The position numbers were made by a program, and so were the translations under genes. From the NCBI GenBank assembly GCA_964355075.1, contig CAYHCF010000013.1:23442-87441 (forward strand): a stretch of DNA of 64,000 nucleotides, read 5' to 3'. Shown here piece by piece: positions 25,312-32,042 of this stretch (its first letter is position 1; each line of letters begins with the position of its first letter). The notes under the pieces were generated by a model. That model saw only the letters and a list, made by a program, of their open reading frames with translations. It was not told the origin of the DNA and did no database searches. Source of the DNA: B1 sp964355075. Lineage in GTDB: Bacteria > Bacteroidota > Bacteroidia > UKL13-3.

Positions 25312-25479
25312 TCATTTGTTTATAAGTGGTTGTAATATTACTCTTATCCATTCAGGAGCTAAGCGGATATCGTTTTTCAAATAAGCTGGCTTTTCATTTT
25401 TGAGGACAAAGCGTATTTTCTCAATTTCATTAGAAGTTACTTTGTCTTTGCCAATGGTTCTGAGTGCCTGAATACAGGG
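25312..25479 (-). pseudogene. Fragment of an AbiEi/DUF6088-like antitoxin (C-terminal part)
   Basis: On the minus strand an open frame with no start codon runs about 55 residues to a TGA at 25314-25312. It reads A-L-R-T-I-G-K-D-K-V-T-S then a charged helix, and ends L-K-N-D-I-R-L-A-P-E-W-I. The I-G-K-x-x-V / L-K-x-D-x-R-L-A-P-x-W-I pattern is, from memory, that of the C-terminal end of DUF6088 (AbiEi-type) antitoxins. The N-terminal DNA-binding part is missing: the frame stops having homology just before the first abiF RNA. So this is a remnant of an older defence gene. Confidence 0.45.
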
Positions 25480-25539
25480 TTATTCACAAAAAATGATTTG
25501 ATTAATCATGTAAATAAAATAATAAATTGAATTTTTGAC

Positions 25540-25598
25540 CCAACAAGACCCGCCCATGCCTCTTTACAATGCACAAATTGGGTGGGTTAATTTTTTTT
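25540..25598 (+). ncRNA. abiF-type structured RNA, copy 1
   Basis: The stem A-C-C-C-G-C-C-C-A (25548-25556) pairs with TGGGTGGGT (25579-25587), with one G-U pair, around the internal GCCTCT and TGCAC, and an eight-T run follows (25591-25598). It is thus a short RNA that ends in its own terminator. The order ATTTTTGAC, AAGAC, CGCCCA, GCCTCT, CAC, GGG, GGGTT, T8 is the same in a second copy 250 bases on. The Rfam abiF motif is a small structured RNA found upstream of abiF genes; this matches by position and shape. The 5' end is inferred. Confidence 0.7.
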
Positions 25599-25619
25599 GG
25601 CCAATTAACTCATTTTTGC

Positions 25620-25664
25620 CCAACAATCTGTTATAGAATCTTTCTAATTTTGATTGATTGTTGG
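25620..25664 (+). other. Hairpin between the two abiF RNAs, possible decayed third copy
   Basis: CCAACAATC (25620-25628) and GATTGTTGG (25656-25664) are a perfect 9-base inverted repeat with a 27-base loop. It is preceded by ATTTTTGCCCAAC (25612-25624), close to ATTTTTGACCCAAC before copy 1. It lacks a U-tract. It may be a third, degenerated RNA unit or an operator. Confidence 0.45.
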
Positions 25665-25780
25665 ATAGGCTTGTTTAAATAATTATTATAAATTATCTTG
25701 CGGCACAATGTATTATGGATGATGGATTGGTTTTCAACATTCTGTGCATTATTTGTTTATAATAAACCGGTTTGATTTTT

Positions 25781-25788
25781 TATTTTTG
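25781..25788 (+). promoter_or_regulatory. -7 promoter element of abiF RNA copy 2
   Basis: TATTTTTG is a perfect TAnnTTTG and lies immediately before the second structured RNA. Copy 1 has AATTTTTG in the same place, one base off the consensus. No -33 TTG at proper spacing is clear. Confidence 0.6.
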
Positions 25789-25794
25789 ACATCT

Positions 25795-25848
25795 AAGAAG
25801 ACTCGCCCACGCCTCTGAATATGCGCACCCGGGCGGGTTTATTTTTTT
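25795..25848 (+). ncRNA. abiF-type structured RNA, copy 2
   Basis: ACTCGCCC (25801-25808) pairs with GGGCGGGT (25831-25838), with one U-G pair, and TTTATTTTTTTT follows. Compared with copy 1, two pairs change together (C-G to U-G and G-U to G-C), so the stem is conserved, not the sequence. GCCTCT and CAC in the loop are shared with copy 1. The T-tract ends 10 bases before the AbiF start codon, so AbiF can only be made when transcription passes this terminator or starts inside it. Confidence 0.75.
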
Positions 25849-25858
25849 TATACCAATC

Positions 25859-26794
25859 ATGCGAATTTTTGAAAAACCCCACCTAAATATTGAGGAACAA
25901 ATTAAGCTTCTTTCAGAAAGAGGCCTTATTGTTGATGACAAGGATAGAGCTAAAGAGTTTTTGTCAAGTATAAGTTATTACAGGCTCGGTTACTATTTTC
26001 GGGATTTTTATTCCGATCTTGGTAAAACCCAATTCAGGGATGGAATTACCTTTGAACATGTACTTAGACATTATTTTTTTGATAGGGAGCTAAGATTATT
26101 GGTTTTTGACGCGATTGAAAGATTGGAAATTGCTTTTAGAACTCAGATTAGTTACCATTACTCCCTAAATAAAAACGACGAAAAATGGTGGTACACAAAT
26201 CCAAAAAACTTCAAAAACCCAGAGCGTCTGAAATTAGATTTAAGTGGCATACAAAGGGAAATTAACAGATCTAAGGAACCTTTTATTAAGGCTTATTTGA
26301 AAAACTATGATTATCCTGAATTACCACCATCCTGGATTACTTTTGAAGTTGTAACCATGACCTCAATTTCTAAGATTTTCGATAACATGAAATTATCACA
26401 AGAGAAAAAGGATATCACCAGGCATTTTCATTTGACTCTTCCTGATATTTTAGAAAGTTGGATGCGAAGTATCAGCTATGTAAGAAATCTTTGTGCACAT
26501 CATAGTAAATTATGGAATAGAACATTAATTCTCCGACCCATGATTCCTCGAAATCCAGTTGGACAATGGCTTAAAGTTAACCCACTTATTAACAAAATGG
26601 ACGGTGAAAAGCAAATTGAATTGGAAAGGATTTATGTTTTTTTAAGTTGTTGTATTTATTTGCTAAAAATAATAAATCCTGATACTCATTTTATTTTAAA
26701 ATTCAAAAATCTTTTAAAACAGTACCCTGAAATTGAAATGATAGAAATGGGGTTTCCCGCACTTTGGGAAGATGAGCCACTTTGGAATTCCTAA
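25859..26794 (+). CDS. abiF: AbiF/AbiD-like abortive-infection protein (Abi_2 family, HEPN)
   Basis: A 311-residue protein of the Abi_2 family. N-terminal E-E-Q-I-K-L-L-S-E-R-G-L is the usual opening, then S-I-S-Y-Y-R-L-G-Y-Y-F near 38-48 and R-H-Y-F-F-D-R-E-L-R near 71-80. The HEPN ribonuclease motif R-x4-6-H is seen as R-N-L-C-A-H-H near 210-216. It probably cuts RNA and stops growth on phage infection. Two structured RNAs precede it and are candidates for its antitoxin, as reported for AbiF-type systems. There is no room for a separate protein antitoxin. The gene lies in the tRNA-Asp-bounded island. Confidence 0.9.
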   Translation: MRIFEKPHLNIEEQIKLLSERGLIVDDKDRAKEFLSSISYYRLGYYFRDFYSDLGKTQFRDGITFEHVLRHYFFDRELRLLVFDAIERLEIAFRTQISYHYSLNKNDEKWWYTNPKNFKNPERLKLDLSGIQREINRSKEPFIKAYLKNYDYPELPPSWITFEVVTMTSISKIFDNMKLSQEKKDITRHFHLTLPDILESWMRSISYVRNLCAHHSKLWNRTLILRPMIPRNPVGQWLKVNPLINKMDGEKQIELERIYVFLSCCIYLLKIINPDTHFILKFKNLLKQYPEIEMIEMGFPALWEDEPLWNS

Positions 26795-26963
26795 TTTTCA
26801 TCCTAGAAGAATGCATTACAACAATCAGTTTATAACCTTCATAAGTACTTTTGCAATAAATTTTCTTGATTACAAATTTAGGGACTTGTGCATTCCCAAG
26901 AATAGGAATGGAGCTTATCATTAGTAGTAAAATGATAGTTCTCTTGAAAAAGTGTTTAATCAT
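26795..26963 (-). pseudogene. Truncated gene for a secreted protein (N-terminal fragment)
   Basis: The minus strand encodes a convincing signal peptide (MIKHFFKRTIILLLMISS... ending GNAQ) and about 30 more residues (V-P-K-F-V-I-K-K-I-Y-C) before the frame runs into the reverse strand of abiF, where it has no meaning. The gene has been cut at the 3' boundary of abiF. Confidence 0.5.
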
Positions 26964-27399
26964 ATTAACTAGTCTTTTGTTCCATCGATTGGCTTTTTAT
27001 CAACGTTGGCTCCTTCATTTTTTGCGTTCCAATTTTCTAATTTCAATTTTAGACTTCAGGTTTTGAACCTCTTACCTATCATGCATTTCAAGTCGAAATG
27101 CAGGATAATATTATGGAAAGAGCCAATTTCGCTTTCGGATTTTCTGCTTTTCCGAAGGCAAAGTCCCATCATTGGGACCCGGAATTGGTTTTTGCGGCTT
27201 AAATTATTTTATAGCTTCGCCCCGTAACTCACATGAAATTTGAGAACAAGCGGTGTTTATTGCTTTTAACCAAGAGCAAATTAGTTTTTTTATTTAAATA
27301 ATTGCACCTTATTGGAATTTATCTTATAATTTTTTTTCACTGATAAAATTTTCAAGTTCTTGTTGGGTCATTTATGAATAAGTTTGTGCGTTGTGAAAT
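26964..27399. other. Non-coding stretch inside the island
   Basis: I see no gene that I can support between the truncated secreted-protein gene and the first GIY-YIG unit. A short plus-strand frame exists but has no recognisable features. Confidence 0.35.
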
Positions 27400-27456
27400 G
27401 CGGAGCGGACGGGACTCGAACCCGTCTCGGCCTTAAAGACGAGATGACAGGCACGT
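27400..27456 (-). repeat. Partial tRNA-Asp copy 2, after GIY-YIG gene 1
   Basis: On the minus strand it carries the T-arm and acceptor end of tRNA-Asp intact (plus-strand 27400-27424), and 12 bases of the anticodon-loop region (TGACAGGCACGT, 27445-27456). Between them lies an unrelated 20-base hairpin, TCTCG...CGAGA. The 5' half of the tRNA is absent. It directly follows the stop of the GIY-YIG gene. Confidence 0.8.
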
Positions 27457-27473
27457 TCATGCAGCAATCTTGG

Positions 27474-27713
27474 TTATTCAGCAATTAAATTTTCAATCGA
27501 TTTGCGATTCAGCTTTTTTAGCCTTTTTTCTTCTTTTAGGGCTTCGGCTTTTGTTGGAAAGGATTTTGTATAAACTAAATCCCAGTGTCCTTTTCCTTCG
27601 GTGTATCTGGATTGGCCGGAATTGTGTTCAAATAATCTATTTTGGGGATTAAGGGAATATCCTTTGTAATAAATATCAGAGGATACAGAATAAATGATAT
27701 AAGTATAATGCAC
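27474..27713 (-). CDS. GIY-YIG nuclease-family protein, copy 1
   Basis: A 79-residue single-domain GIY-YIG protein. The motif is seen as T-Y-I-I-Y-S (first strand) and Y-Y-K-G-Y-S, where G-Y/W-Y is usual, followed by N-R-L-F-E-H-N and W-D-L-V-Y-T, and Lys-rich helices at the end. The family includes UvrC and homing endonucleases; small free-standing members often lie next to tRNA genes in Bacteroidota. The start (MHYTYIIYS) follows a copy of the tRNA-Asp terminator by 14 bases. A near-identical second copy lies just upstream. Confidence 0.82.
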   Translation of the reverse strand: MHYTYIIYSVSSDIYYKGYSLNPQNRLFEHNSGQSRYTEGKGHWDLVYTKSFPTKAEALKEEKRLKKLNRKSIENLIAE

Positions 27714-27727
27714 TTACTTAATAAATG

Positions 27728-27753
27728 AAAAAGCCACCCAAAGGTGGCTTTTT
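27728..27753 (-). terminator. Copy of the tRNA-Asp terminator
   Basis: AAAAAGCCACC and GGTGGCTTTTT form an 11-base-pair stem with a 4-base loop; the sequence is the same as at 28102-28127 after the intact tRNA-Asp. So the tRNA 3' end and its terminator were copied as one block. Confidence 0.8.
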
Positions 27754-27810
27754 GCGGAGCGGACGGGACTCGAACCCGTCTCGTCCTTAAAGACGAGATG
27801 ACAGGCACGT
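27754..27810 (-). repeat. Partial tRNA-Asp copy 3, after GIY-YIG gene 2
   Basis: Same structure as the copy at 27400-27456: acceptor and T-arm of tRNA-Asp (27754-27778), a 20-base insert whose ends pair (TCTCGTC/GACGAGA in this copy without mismatch), then TGACAGGCACGT (27799-27810). It follows the second GIY-YIG gene and lies 354 bases from the first copy. Confidence 0.8.
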
Positions 27811-27827
27811 TCATGCAGCAATCTTGG

Positions 27828-27997
27828 TTATTCAACAATTAACATTTCAATCGATTTGCGATTCAGCTTTTTTAGCCTTTTTTCTTCTTTTAGGGCATCT
27901 GCCTTTGTTGGAAAGGATTTTGTATAAACTAAATCCCAGGGGCCTTTTCCTTCGGTGTATCTGGATTGGCCGGAATTGTGTTCAAATAATCTATTTT
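27828..27997 (-). CDS. GIY-YIG nuclease-family protein, copy 2 (partial, 5' end in gap)
   Basis: The last 55 residues are visible (from N-R-L-F-E-H-N to the stop) and differ from copy 1 at only four positions (H/P, E/D, N/M, A/V). The N-terminal part lies in the run of N. The near identity means a recent duplication, or assembly difficulty; the gap may hold more units. Confidence 0.75.
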
Positions 27998-28097
27998 NNN
28001 NNNNNNNNNNNNNNNNNNNNNNNNNNNNNNNNNNNNNNNNNNNNNNNNNNNNNNNNNNNNNNNNNNNNNNNNNNNNNNNNNNNNNNNNNNNNNNNNN
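27998..28097. other. Assembly gap (100 N)
   Basis: A run of exactly 100 N is the usual placeholder for a gap of unknown size. It falls inside the GIY-YIG/tRNA repeat, where short reads would collapse. Confidence 0.98.
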
Positions 28098-28101
28098 AAT
28101 G

Positions 28102-28127
28102 AAAAAGCCACCCAAAGGTGGCTTTTT
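28102..28127 (-). terminator. Terminator of tRNA-Asp
   Basis: AAAAAGCCACC (28102-28112) and GGTGGCTTTTT (28117-28127) form a stem of 11 pairs. It begins two bases past the tRNA 3' end on the minus strand. Confidence 0.85.
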
Positions 28128-28128
28128 G

Positions 28129-28202
28129 CGGAGCGGACGGGACTCGAACCCGCGACCCCGTGCGTGACAGGCACGTATTCTAACCAGCTGAACTACCGCT
28201 CC
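28129..28202 (-). tRNA. tRNA-Asp (anticodon GTC)
   Basis: Read on the minus strand: acceptor GGAGCGG/CCGCTCC, D-arm TAGTTCAGCTGGTTAGAATA, anticodon stem with loop CTGTCAC (anticodon GTC), T-arm CGGGTTCGAGTCCCG, discriminator G. Length 74, CCA not encoded. Its 3' end is repeated three more times at 27754, 27400 and 24310. Confidence 0.95.
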
Positions 28203-28367
28203 AATATTCTTTCATCGTTCCGCAAACTTTCAGATTTCTCTTTCCGTTTGGGGAGGGCAAATATAGTATTTCTATGTATTTTGACAAGATAGATTTAATT
28301 TTTTAAAAAAATACTTAAGTTTACTTAAAATTGCACCCTCGGTATTGCTCTAAAACAATCATAAAAT

Positions 28368-29321
28368 ATGGCAAGTTTTGATTTTGAAAAACCTATACAG
28401 GATCTGATCGACCAGCTGGATGAGATTTCAAAGGTTCATGAAAAAGGTAAAGTTGACATGAGCACAAAAATAACTGAATTGAAAGAGAAAATTCAGGAAA
28501 CGAAAATACTGGTATATGGCAATCTAAATGGCTGGCAACGAGTTCAGATAAGCAGACACCCTGATAGACCCTATACCCTGGATTATGTTGAAAACTGTTT
28601 TGATAACTTCATTGAACTTCATGGCGACCGAACGGTAAAGGATGATAAAGCAATGGTGGGGGGCCTAGCCAGCATTAACGGTATTAGCGTTATGGTGATT
28701 GGTCAGCAGAAAGGACGAAATACCAAGCAGCGCCAATTCAGAAATTTCGGAATGCCAAATCCTGAAGGTTACCGTAAAGCCCTTCGTTTAATGAAAATGG
28801 CTGAACGATTCCAGATTCCCATTGTATGTTTAATTGATACGCCCGGCGCCTCGCCCGGGCTAGAGGCTGAGGAACGTGGGCAGGGGGAAGCAATTGCCAG
28901 AAATCTGTACGAAATGAGCATTTTTAAAGTGCCTATTGTCTGCATTGTTATCGGTGAGGGTGCCTCCGGTGGGGCATTGGGAATAGCGGTTGGAGATCGA
29001 GTATTAATGATGGAAAATACTTGGTATTCAGTTATTTCACCTGAATCCTGTTCTTCAATCCTTTGGAGAAGCTGGGATCATAAAGAAAAAGCAGCTGAAG
29101 CCTTAAAACTGACTGCCATCGATATGCTTGCAAATAAATTGATTGATGGAATTATTCCTGAACCTTTAGGTGGAGCGCACCAAAATACAGCAGAAACGTA
29201 TGTTGTCTTTAAATCAACTTTAATCAAAGAGTTAAAGGCTCTTATAAAGATTAGACCGACAAAATTAGTTCAAACCAGAATCGAAAAGTTTTCCAAAATG
29301 GGGGATTTCATTGAGCTATAA
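28368..29321 (+). CDS. accA: Acetyl-CoA carboxylase carboxyltransferase subunit alpha
   Basis: Half of the carboxyltransferase that moves the carboxyl group from biotin to acetyl-CoA, giving malonyl-CoA for fatty-acid synthesis. The 317-residue protein has the normal length and motifs: R-H-P-x-R-P near 63-68, D-N-F-I-E-L-H-G-D-R near 80-89, Q-Q-K-G-R-N-T-K near 113-120, the oxyanion-type loop D-T-P-G-A-S-P-G near 159-166, and G-E-G-A-S-G-G-A-L-G near 199-208. It stands alone; AccD is not in the window. Confidence 0.96.
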   Translation: MASFDFEKPIQDLIDQLDEISKVHEKGKVDMSTKITELKEKIQETKILVYGNLNGWQRVQISRHPDRPYTLDYVENCFDNFIELHGDRTVKDDKAMVGGLASINGISVMVIGQQKGRNTKQRQFRNFGMPNPEGYRKALRLMKMAERFQIPIVCLIDTPGASPGLEAEERGQGEAIARNLYEMSIFKVPIVCIVIGEGASGGALGIAVGDRVLMMENTWYSVISPESCSSILWRSWDHKEKAAEALKLTAIDMLANKLIDGIIPEPLGGAHQNTAETYVVFKSTLIKELKALIKIRPTKLVQTRIEKFSKMGDFIEL

Positions 29322-29846
29322 AAATTTAGGATCAGTTTCCATGATCGTTCCGCATTTTTTACAGGTCCTTAATTCCTCTGATTCATAGTACTCCTTAAAC
29401 CTGGGCTGAAAATCTGTTTCAATATTATTCTGAGTAAAATAGGTTTCATGCAATTTGTTATTGCATTTTTCACAAAACCATAAAAGCCCATCCTTCATGG
29501 TGGTGCCTTTTCTTACCCGCTCAATTACCAAACCTATGGAACCTGCTGTACGCCCCGGGGAGTGAGGAATTTTTGCAGGGCATAAAAACAGCTCTCCGGG
29601 TCCCAATTGGATCGGAACTGCTTTTCCATCTTCCTGAATATTTATGGTAATATTCCCTTCTAACTGAAAGAACAATTCCTCCGTTTCATTGTAATGGTAG
29701 TCTTTTCGCGCATTTGGACCCCCAACAATCATCACGATATAATCAGTTCCTTCGGGGTATAGATTTTTGTTGGCAACCGGTGGTTTTAGCAGGTGACGAT
29801 TTTCATCGATCCATTTTTGAAGATTGAACGCTTTACGTATGCTCAT
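29316..29846 (-). CDS. 3-Hydroxyanthranilate 3,4-dioxygenase
   Basis: Opens the ring of 3-hydroxyanthranilate in the kynurenine route to quinolinate and NAD, or in tryptophan breakdown. The 176-residue cupin has the iron ligands H-Y-N-E-T-E-E near 51-57 (His and Glu) and the third His in I-P-H-S-P near 93-97, with substrate Arg in N-A-R-K-D. The C-terminus has the rubredoxin-like metal site of the bacterial form: C-E-K-C near 125-128 and C-K-K-C near 162-165. No other kynurenine gene lies in the window. The gene converges on accA, with a 6-base overlap. Confidence 0.92.
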   Translation of the reverse strand: MSIRKAFNLQKWIDENRHLLKPPVANKNLYPEGTDYIVMIVGGPNARKDYHYNETEELFFQLEGNITINIQEDGKAVPIQLGPGELFLCPAKIPHSPGRTAGSIGLVIERVRKGTTMKDGLLWFCEKCNNKLHETYFTQNNIETDFQPRFKEYYESEELRTCKKCGTIMETDPKFL

Positions 29847-29870
29847 TTATTTTTGTTTTCAATTTGGGGT

Positions 29871-30740
29871 TTAAAAGCTTCTCACTGCTCTCACATAGTT
29901 GGTTGCATTCTTGGAGTTAACACTCTGAGAACCATTATTGAAATAAGATGCCCATGCAAAAGCTGCATCCGATTCGCTCGATGACCAATAAGGATTTTGT
30001 GTGAATCCACCGATAGCTGCCTTATTCAAATAAAGTTTGTTTAGCTCCTCTTTACTGGGTAAATACCAGTCGGTATAAGTACCTATAATCAGGTTTGAAC
30101 ATAATCTTGCTGCAATTCCAAGTGTGGCGCATCCCGCCAGAATATCCAGTGTATTTTGGTTTCCACTGCCTAAAGCAGTTCTGTCGGCACCATTAATAGC
30201 TGTTAAATCGCATCCCCATGCAGAGCCTGCACTCTGGTCGGTTGGGGCGGCTATCAACCCGTGAAATCCTCCTGCTACGTAACCAGAGTCACCGGCTTGC
30301 AAAATATAAGCTATAATGCCCCCCTGATATTCATCACCGGGTACATATCCGCTGGTTGTAAAAGTTAGCTCATTGCCATAAACAGTTCCGAGGCTATAAA
30401 CTGCGTAGGCCCTCACATAATAGCTTGTATTGGAAGTTAATCCGGTTATTTTACTCGTAAAGCTACCAATACCTGAACTATCCGTGGTTTTGCTATTTCC
30501 TGTGGTCGGATTTTTAGCGGTACCCCAGCATACCCCCCGGCTACTAATACCGGTACCACCGGGAAAGCTTACCGTTCCTCCACTTTTTGCACCAGATCCG
30601 GTTATGGAGCTTATGGCAGTAGTTACCACAATCGGAGTGGGATCAGGTGCCCTGTTTGGAGCGTCTTTTTTACAAGCAGGGAAGAACAAAAAAGATATTC
30701 CGGCTAAAATTAAGGAGGAATGAGAAAATGTATTTTTCAT
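29871..30740 (-). CDS. Lipoprotein with fibronectin-like and DUF1566-like domains
   Basis: A 289-residue lipoprotein: signal peptide with lipobox L-F-F-P-A-C-K near 17-23. Residues 35-130 form a fibronectin type III-like domain (V-V-T-T-A-x-x-x-I-T-G-S; R-G-V-C-W-G-T; Y-Y-V-R-A-Y-A). The C-terminal 150 residues contain W-Y-L-P-S-K-E-E-L-N-K-L and Y-W-S-S-S-E-S, the hallmarks of the DUF1566/Lcl surface domain. It is probably on the outer membrane surface; binding partner unknown. Confidence 0.8.
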   Translation of the reverse strand: MKNTFSHSSLILAGISFLFFPACKKDAPNRAPDPTPIVVTTAISSITGSGAKSGGTVSFPGGTGISSRGVCWGTAKNPTTGNSKTTDSSGIGSFTSKITGLTSNTSYYVRAYAVYSLGTVYGNELTFTTSGYVPGDEYQGGIIAYILQAGDSGYVAGGFHGLIAAPTDQSAGSAWGCDLTAINGADRTALGSGNQNTLDILAGCATLGIAARLCSNLIIGTYTDWYLPSKEELNKLYLNKAAIGGFTQNPYWSSSESDAAFAWASYFNNGSQSVNSKNATNYVRAVRSF

Positions 30741-31149
30741 ATGGTTTGCTATTAAATGATTAACAGAAATGAATACTTCGAATTAACAGAAAATTATTTA
30801 TGAATGAAAATGATTTTCGAAAACTGCCCTGAATATGCCACTCCATATTCAATAATTTATAATCCTTCAATGCGTGTCTCTATGAAGCGATTTCAGAATT
30901 CAACTACTAAAAATACATTAAAGAAGGCTGTGGTTTTCTATTGTCTTTTTAGTTTAAAAATACTTGTTTTTTAGGTTGGTTTTTTCGGCTTATTGGGCAT
31001 CATAATAGAAAATAGTCCAAAAATGGGATGGTTTTTTTAATTGATTACAATTGTTTATTTTTGTTTTGAACAAATGGAAAGATTATTTTCTGAATAATTT
31101 CTTCCAAAATTTATGAATTGAAAAAAAAATTGTTAATAGATTTAATAAA
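30741..31149. other. Non-coding stretch upstream of a small antitoxin-like gene
   Basis: I see no gene or clear repeat. It is AT-rich and holds the promoter region of the flanking divergent genes. Confidence 0.35.
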
Positions 31150-31383
31150 ATGAAACTGCAGATAATTCAGGATAGCAAGGGCAAAGCAACCGGTGTATAT
31201 ATTCCGATAAATGACTGGAACACACTTAAAAAACAATATAGTGAATTGGAAGTTTTGGAATTCGAAGAACCTTCAAAAGAACAAATTTTGTTTGAGTTTA
31301 AGGAGGCTGTAAACGAACTGAAATTAATTGATCAGGGAAAACTCAAATCACGACCATTAAAAGCCTTATTGGATGAGTTATAA
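31150..31383 (+). CDS. Antitoxin-like protein, orphaned
   Basis: A 77-residue protein. It opens with a short strand pair, then I-N-D-W-N-T-L-K-K-Q-Y near 20-30, and ends in a charged helix E-A-V-N-E-L-K-L-I-D-Q-G and a basic-hydrophobic tail. This is the pattern of small Bacteroidota antitoxins of RelE/ParE-type pairs (G-K-x-x-G-V-Y-I-P near 11-20). The expected toxin starts inside its stop region (ATG at 31373) but is cut after 14 codons, so this antitoxin has no partner. Confidence 0.65.
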   Translation: MKLQIIQDSKGKATGVYIPINDWNTLKKQYSELEVLEFEEPSKEQILFEFKEAVNELKLIDQGKLKSRPLKALLDEL

Positions 31384-31417
31384 AATTGATTCCTTAAAGA
31401 CCTTAGCGGGTGATTAA
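31373..31417 (+). pseudogene. Remnant of the toxin start (14 codons)
   Basis: An ATG overlapping the antitoxin 3' end in the usual coupled way encodes M-S-Y-K-I-D-S-L-K-T-L-A-G-D and stops at 31415-31417. The start M-S-Y-K-I resembles the beginning of RelE/ParE toxins that follow such antitoxins. The rest is gone; the NlpC/P60 gene ends three bases later on the other strand. Confidence 0.5.
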
Positions 31418-31420
31418 GCG

Positions 31421-31981
31421 CTACAATGGCAAAACCCTGGAAGTTTTCATATACCTGCGTGTAAAATAATCGGCATCCAATCGGTCGATACGAACGCCAT
31501 TGCTGGTACTGGAATGAATGAATCGAACGGGTTCACCTCTTTCTGAAATAACAATACCTACATGACCAATGCCTCTCCGGCGGCTGTTCCGGCCTCTGAA
31601 AAAGATTAAATCTCCTTTTTTTATTTGTCTTTTGCTGACTTCTATACCTACCAAACTCTGACCGGATGAAGTATGTGGCAGTTTGATCCCAAAGTGCTTG
31701 AAAACCATCATGGTATATCCACTGCAATCAAATCCTTTGCTTGTAGTTCCACCCCGGCGGTATCTATCACCTAAGAACTTATAAGCATAACCAATGATGC
31801 TATCGGGATAAAGAATTCTTTTTGGACTACTTATGCGAGATTTAGGAAGAGAATCCGTAGCTGTTTGTAACAAATAGAGTTGTACCAGCGTATCATTTGT
31901 TTTAGGATTTTGGGCAATAGATGGATAAGCAATTATTAAAATGCTATGAATGAGGCAAATAATGATGGCTATTGTTTTCAA
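31421..31981 (-). CDS. Secreted NlpC/P60 endopeptidase
   Basis: A 186-residue cell-wall peptidase with a signal peptide (1-23, ending YPSIA). The NlpC/P60 domain fills residues 55-186. The catalytic Cys is in F-D-C-S-G-Y near 84-89, the His in I-G-H-V-G-I-V near 138-144, and the third polar residue is the His in F-I-H-S-S-T-S-N-G-V near 154-163. It cuts peptide crosslinks or stem peptides of peptidoglycan in the periplasm. It converges on the antitoxin remnant and is divergent from bamD. Confidence 0.92.
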   Translation of the reverse strand: MKTIAIIICLIHSILIIAYPSIAQNPKTNDTLVQLYLLQTATDSLPKSRISSPKRILYPDSIIGYAYKFLGDRYRRGGTTSKGFDCSGYTMMVFKHFGIKLPHTSSGQSLVGIEVSKRQIKKGDLIFFRGRNSRRRGIGHVGIVISERGEPVRFIHSSTSNGVRIDRLDADYFTRRYMKTSRVLPL

Positions 31982-32042
31982 TTAGGTGTAAAATTATTTA
32001 AATTTAATAAAATTAAAAGTGTATAATTGCAGTTTGCTAAGT

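Noticed and set aside
27006..27227. 73-residue frame between abiF and the GIY-YIG units
   Set aside because: No start context, no domain, and composition like the non-coding flank.
27575..27838. Frames that read through the tRNA-Asp fragment into the GIY-YIG region
   Set aside because: They translate tRNA-like sequence and the GIY-YIG gene in the wrong frame; they are artefacts of the repeat unit.
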